From JASLCR01 sp036405515 (GTDB lineage Bacteria > Patescibacteriota > Saccharimonadia > Saccharimonadales > Saccharimonadaceae): DNA of 16,412 nt. A program made the translations under genes and the position numbers. Within the stretch, counting starts at the first letter, position 1; each line of letters starts with the position of its first letter. This document shows positions 13,955 through 16,412 of this stretch, in pieces. The stretch is from positions 1 through 16,412 of the forward strand of contig DASWXM010000047.1 in assembly GCA_036405515.1 (NCBI GenBank), in the 5' to 3' direction. The notes below the pieces were generated by a model. That model had not been told where the DNA came from, made no database searches, and was given only the letters and a program-made list of their open reading frames with translations.

Positions 13955-13960
13955 TACAAT
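13955..13960 (+). promoter_or_regulatory. -10 box of the LexA-like/serine hydrolase operon, predicted leaderless
   Basis: TACAAT, then seven bases (AGAGCAT) and the ATG at 13968. This is the same layout as at 8757 (TACAAT, AGACGGT, ATG). No clear -35 box (CGAGAG at 17 bases) and no ribosome-binding site. Confidence 0.55.
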
Positions 13961-13967
13961 AGAGCAT

Positions 13968-14390
13968 ATGGTAGAGCAAGCACGTGCAACTAAAAAGCAG
14001 CAGCTGTTGCTTGAGTTTGTCGATGAGTTTATTAAGGAGCATGATTATGGTCCGAGTTACCGTGAGATTATGGCAGCACTTGGATACAAGTCTGTATCGA
14101 CCGTGGCAGTACATGTTGAGGCACTTATCACTAAAGGATTTTTGGAGCGAAGCGACAACTCTGCTCGCTCGTTGAGTGTAGTTGGCCGCACGGAGACCAA
14201 GCCAAGCCAGAATACAGAAAAGCCCACCGCTTTGCAGTTGCTGACAGAAAAGATTGATGAACTGTTGGCGAATGATAGTAAAGAAGACGCCGAAATTCTC
14301 GTAAGTGCACTGAGGGTGTTTGGGTATATTGATGAAGCTAATACGTATGGAGCAAGGCTTGAGGAGAAGGCGGTACGTGCAGAGAATTAA
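13968..14390 (+). CDS. LexA DNA-binding-domain-only transcriptional regulator
   Basis: A 140-residue protein. Residues about 7-70 match the LexA N-terminal winged helix: KKQQLLLEFVDEFIKEHDYGPSYREI, ALGYKSVSTVAVHVEALITKGFLER and RSLSV follow the family pattern of helix, recognition helix with paired serines and valines, and wing. In full LexA this is followed by a cleavage site and a Ser-Lys peptidase of about 120 residues; here the rest is a short linker (GRTETKPSQNTEKPTA) and a helical tail of about 50 residues that could dimerise. So it cannot undergo RecA-stimulated self-cleavage and is probably not the SOS repressor in the usual sense. An in-frame upstream ATG at 13881 lies in the opposite gene; 13968 is chosen because the LexA domain begins there and TACAAT precedes it. 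It overlaps the serine hydrolase gene, suggesting control of its own operon or wall genes. Confidence 0.82.
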   Translation: MVEQARATKKQQLLLEFVDEFIKEHDYGPSYREIMAALGYKSVSTVAVHVEALITKGFLERSDNSARSLSVVGRTETKPSQNTEKPTALQLLTEKIDELLANDSKEDAEILVSALRVFGYIDEANTYGARLEEKAVRAEN

Positions 14391-16080
14391 GGACTGGATA
14401 TTGAAGCATAAGAAGCCGATTCTAATGAGTTGTGCAGGGTTGGTGTTGCTGATTGTTATTATTCAGATTATTTATCCGGCCAGTCAACTTCTGCCGTCTA
14501 CTACAATTGATGCAGTCAAAGTGGGGGGTCTGGCGAAGCCAGAAGCAGTGAAAAAGCTCGATAAAGTATATGCCAACCAGAAAATGGCTTTAGCGCTCAA
14601 TGATGAGGAAAAAGTAGTAACTGAGTTTAAAGCATTTGATATCGGACTGTCAGCGCATAACTCAGACCGTATTGCATCGTATGATTATCCGCTGCTGTAT
14701 CGCCTCATTCCTACATCGTTGCTATGGTACTCTCCAGTGAGCTCACTCAAGCCAGTACAGTATGACCGAGATGAAGGTCGGGCAAAACAATTTATTGCAA
14801 AACAATTTGGCGATGCATGTGTTATACAGCCCAAAGATGCGACGATTAAGGTACTAGGCCAGCAGCTTGAGGCTGTGCCCGCGAAGGACGGTGGTAAATG
14901 TTCGTCTGAAGAAGTGTTGCGACAGCTACAGGACGCTAAGATCACTCCGGGCAGGCTGTCGACGGTTCGAGTCTCGGTAGATGTTACTCATCCTGAGATT
15001 ACTTCAGAGATCGCTCAGGAGCTTGCGGATACTATTGAACGTAGTAGTAAAAACGGAGTCACGATAGACGTAAAAGACGTGACAAAAACAATCGCAAAAG
15101 ATGACCTCTATAAATGGCTTGCTTTTACCGCAAAAGACAAGAAGCTCAATGCGATATTGGAACCAAAAAAAGCACAACCATATCTCGATAAAACAATCGT
15201 GCCTATCATAGCTGTAGCGGCAGGGAAAACGGAAATAACAACTCGGGACTTTACTGTTGTGAGTGAAAAGAAGGGTGCAAAGGGCGTCACGCTAGATACG
15301 ACGAAGACACTAGCGGGTATCGTCGAAGTGATGGAAGGTGGAAAGCAAAAAGCCGTCGCCGTCACAAGAACTTTACAGCCAAGTGTTACGTACAAGCGCA
15401 GTTATACAAAAACAAGTACGGGTATTTCGGCGATGCTACAACATTACGCAGAAGATCAAACGGGTGAGTTTGGCGTCTCATTTATGGAGCTTGGTGGAAG
15501 TAAGAGTGCCCAGTACAACAGCACGAAATCATTTATTACTGCGAGCACGTACAAGTTATTTGTAGCGTATGACACTCTACGAAAAGTAGAGAAGGGTGAT
15601 TGGAGTTGGAGTGATAGTGTCGTTGACGGGCGTAATCTCTCCACTTGTTTTGATGACATGATCGTTAAGAGTGACAATAACTGCGCCGAAGCTCTATATA
15701 AGAAAATTGGTTATAAAAAAGTAATTGAAGATGTGAGAAAGCTTGGTCTTGGCAATACTGTACTTGCGAAGGATGGGCAGCGTACAACTGCTGGCGATCT
15801 ATCGCTTTTCCTCAGCAAACTTTATAGCGGATCACTCGGACTAAAAACTTCCAGTAAAGATCGGCTGCTGAGCGCGATGAAGCGAAACGTGTATCGGAGC
15901 GGTATTCCGGCAGGAGCCAGCGGTACTGTAGCGGATAAGGTGGGGTTTTTGAACGGACTTCTACACGATGCGTCGATTGTTTATTCACCAAAAGGCAATT
16001 ATATTTTGGTAATTATGAGTGACGGCAGTTCATGGGCGAATCTTGCCGAAATTACCAGGAAAATTGAATCGCTTAGATAA
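14377..16080 (+). CDS. Membrane-anchored class A beta-lactamase-like serine hydrolase with peptidoglycan-binding-like domain
   Basis: A 567-residue protein from the GTG at 14377, chosen because GAGGAGAAGG (14361-14370) sits just upstream and the short basic N-terminus then leads into one anchor helix (about 14-32); ATGs at 14320, 14332 and 14347 are alternatives. The middle (about 45-340) has two similar halves resembling the VanW-associated putative peptidoglycan-binding domain (for example SVDVTHPEITSEIAQELADT). The C-terminal domain (about 350-567) is a penicillin-recognising fold: S390-x-x-K393 in ASTYK, SDN (432-434), and KVG (521-523) where KTG is usual. It is presumably outside the membrane, acting on peptidoglycan or beta-lactams. 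No class A Glu166-type loop is obvious, so a carboxypeptidase or similar wall function is as likely as beta-lactamase. It overlaps the LexA-like gene by 14 bases. Confidence 0.83.
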   Translation: MQRIKDWILKHKKPILMSCAGLVLLIVIIQIIYPASQLLPSTTIDAVKVGGLAKPEAVKKLDKVYANQKMALALNDEEKVVTEFKAFDIGLSAHNSDRIASYDYPLLYRLIPTSLLWYSPVSSLKPVQYDRDEGRAKQFIAKQFGDACVIQPKDATIKVLGQQLEAVPAKDGGKCSSEEVLRQLQDAKITPGRLSTVRVSVDVTHPEITSEIAQELADTIERSSKNGVTIDVKDVTKTIAKDDLYKWLAFTAKDKKLNAILEPKKAQPYLDKTIVPIIAVAAGKTEITTRDFTVVSEKKGAKGVTLDTTKTLAGIVEVMEGGKQKAVAVTRTLQPSVTYKRSYTKTSTGISAMLQHYAEDQTGEFGVSFMELGGSKSAQYNSTKSFITASTYKLFVAYDTLRKVEKGDWSWSDSVVDGRNLSTCFDDMIVKSDNNCAEALYKKIGYKKVIEDVRKLGLGNTVLAKDGQRTTAGDLSLFLSKLYSGSLGLKTSSKDRLLSAMKRNVYRSGIPAGASGTVADKVGFLNGLLHDASIVYSPKGNYILVIMSDGSSWANLAEITRKIESLR

Positions 16081-16081
16081 C

Positions 16082-16110
16082 TTGACTACCCCTAGTGTCA
16101 CCGGTATAAT
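16082..16110 (+). promoter_or_regulatory. tRNA-Asn promoter
   Basis: TTGACT (16082-16087), 17 bases, TATAAT (16105-16110). The start site would fall about six bases before the tRNA. It begins one base after the stop codon of the serine hydrolase gene. Confidence 0.85.
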
Positions 16111-16122
16111 ACCCAAGAGTAT

Positions 16123-16197
16123 TCCCGGGTAGCGCAGCGGTAGCGCAGTTGGCTGTTAACCAATTGGTCGCGAGTTCGAATCTCGCCCCGGGAGCCA
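16123..16197 (+). tRNA. tRNA-Asn (anticodon GTT)
   Basis: A complete 75-base cloverleaf can be drawn. Acceptor TCCCGGG (16123-16129) pairs with CCCGGGA (16187-16193); D stem GCGC (16132-16135) with GCGC (16143-16146); anticodon stem GTTGG (16148-16152) with CCAAT (16160-16164), loop CTGTTAA and anticodon GTT at 16155-16157; T stem GCGAG (16170-16174) with CTCGC (16182-16186) and loop TTCGAAT. Discriminator G and an encoded CCA end (16195-16197) are present. It reads the AAC and AAU codons. Confidence 0.97.
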
Positions 16198-16216
16198 AGA
16201 GCATATATTTTACAGG

Positions 16217-16252
16217 GTATCCAGTAAGTATTCACGCTGCTGGATACTTTTT
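16217..16252 (+). terminator. Rho-independent terminator after tRNA-Asn
   Basis: GTATCCAG (16217-16224) and CTGGATAC (16240-16247) form a perfect 8-bp stem with a 15-base loop, followed by five T residues (16248-16252). It lies 19 bases after the tRNA and separates it from the heat-shock promoter region. Confidence 0.8.
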
Positions 16253-16274
16253 GTTAAAATCAAACCATAGTAAA

Positions 16275-16301
16275 TTAGCACTCTTGACATTAGAGTGCTA
16301 A
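16275..16301. promoter_or_regulatory. CIRCE operator 1 (HrcA site), perfect
   Basis: TTAGCACTC (16275-16283), nine bases, GAGTGCTAA (16293-16301): identical to the CIRCE consensus. HrcA binds this element and represses chaperone operons. The nine-base spacer is TTGACATTA, so the -35 box of promoter 1 lies inside the operator. Confidence 0.97.
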
Positions 16302-16312
16302 TTATTTACACT
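16284..16312 (+). promoter_or_regulatory. dnaK promoter 1, embedded in CIRCE 1
   Basis: TTGACA (16284-16289), 17 bases, TACACT (16307-16312). The -35 box is perfect and occupies the CIRCE spacer; HrcA binding would block polymerase. Confidence 0.7.
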
Positions 16313-16322
16313 AAAAATAGTT

Positions 16323-16349
16323 TTGGCACTGTCCTGCGAGGAGTGCTAA
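16323..16349. promoter_or_regulatory. CIRCE operator 2, imperfect left arm
   Basis: TTGGCACTG (16323-16331), nine bases, GAGTGCTAA (16341-16349). The right arm is perfect; the left arm differs at two positions. Spacing is the canonical nine bases, so this is a second genuine-looking HrcA site 48 bp after the first. Confidence 0.85.
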
Positions 16350-16352
16350 AAT
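16323..16352 (+). promoter_or_regulatory. Possible dnaK promoter 2, overlapping CIRCE 2
   Basis: TTGGCA (16323-16328), 18 bases, TAAAAT (16347-16352). The -35 box is the left CIRCE arm, and the -10 box overlaps the end of the right arm. The two left-arm changes from CIRCE consensus (A to G, C to G) include the one that creates the TTGGCA match. Confidence 0.5.
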
Positions 16353-16401
16353 AGATATAGACTTAAAACTCTTTAATCTAACTACAGAAGGGAATATATA
16401 A

Positions 16402-16412
16402 ATGGGTAAAAT
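16402..16412 (+). CDS. dnaK: Probable dnaK, first codons only
   Basis: ATG at 16402 is preceded by AGAAGGGA (16387-16394), a good Shine-Dalgarno sequence eight bases away. Only M-G-K and two bases of the next codon are visible before the window ends; MGK(I) is how many DnaK proteins start (MGKIIGIDLGTTNS), while GroES and GroEL usually start differently. With two CIRCE sites upstream, a chaperone gene is near certain and Hsp70 is the best reading. The alternative is hrcA or another chaperone gene as first in the operon. The leader of 40-80 bases contains no other reading frame of note. Confidence 0.7.

Noticed and set aside
16402..16412. groES or groEL as the gene behind the CIRCE sites
   Set aside because: The visible codons read M-G-K, which fits DnaK starts better than the usual starts of GroES or GroEL; only the following sequence can settle it.

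Overview
The window looks like a chromosomal segment of a Patescibacteria/CPR bacterium, most likely in or near Candidatus Saccharibacteria (TM7). This is an inference from style, not from a marker gene: genes are tightly packed and often overlap by 1-4 bases; TGA is used as a normal stop, which argues against the recoded CPR lineages; surface proteins carry LGFP repeats; a DUF2304 protein follows a DPM1-like glycosyltransferase; and many promoters sit so close to the start codon that leaderless mRNAs are expected. Almost everything concerns the cell envelope: sugar nucleotide synthesis, glycan assembly, peptidoglycan-associated surface proteins and a wall-active serine hydrolase.

Layout. 1-6295, all on the minus strand and read right to left: an unknown membrane-anchored protein (5708-6295), coupled by ATGA to a secreted LGFP-repeat protein (3891-5711); then a polyprenyl-phosphate-type GT2 (3153-3854) coupled by ATGA to a DUF2304 membrane protein (2800-3156); a DUF218/YdcF-like protein with its own promoter (1971-2735); CapE (873-1901) coupled by TAATG to CapF, which runs off the left edge. 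6376-7692 (+) is an acyltransferase-3 membrane protein, convergent with galE (7702-8712, -). galE diverges from an operon of a small HIGH-family nucleotidyltransferase and glmS (8770-11058, +), followed by a separately promoted 73-aa hydrophilic protein (11125-11346). Convergent to that is a minus-strand pair: a WbaP-like initiating sugar transferase (12458-13900) coupled by TGATG to a GT4 (11343-12458). Diverging from it is a LexA DNA-binding-domain-only regulator (13968-14390) overlapping a membrane-anchored class A beta-lactamase-like serine hydrolase (14377-16080). The right edge has tRNA-Asn(GTT) with its promoter and terminator, then a double-CIRCE heat-shock promoter region and the first codons of probable dnaK.

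How the genes fit together (inference). GlmS makes glucosamine-6-phosphate, the precursor of UDP-GlcNAc. CapE and CapF, with CapG presumably just outside the left edge, convert UDP-GlcNAc to UDP-N-acetyl-L-fucosamine. GalE supplies UDP-galactose. The sugar-phosphate transferase starts a glycan on undecaprenyl phosphate, the GT4 extends it, the GT2/DUF2304 pair handles a polyprenyl-linked sugar, and the acyltransferase can decorate it. The LGFP protein and the serine hydrolase act at the wall.

No clearly new multi-gene system was found. The most notable signals are the repeated leaderless promoter architecture, two tandem CIRCE elements each interlocked with a promoter, a LexA winged-helix protein lacking its autoprotease and co-transcribed with a wall hydrolase, a near-perfect promoter with an inverted repeat on its -10 box driving an unknown 73-aa protein, and recently homogenised LGFP repeats. 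There is no intergenic stretch over 300 bases; the gaps present hold promoters, the tRNA or terminators and are listed.
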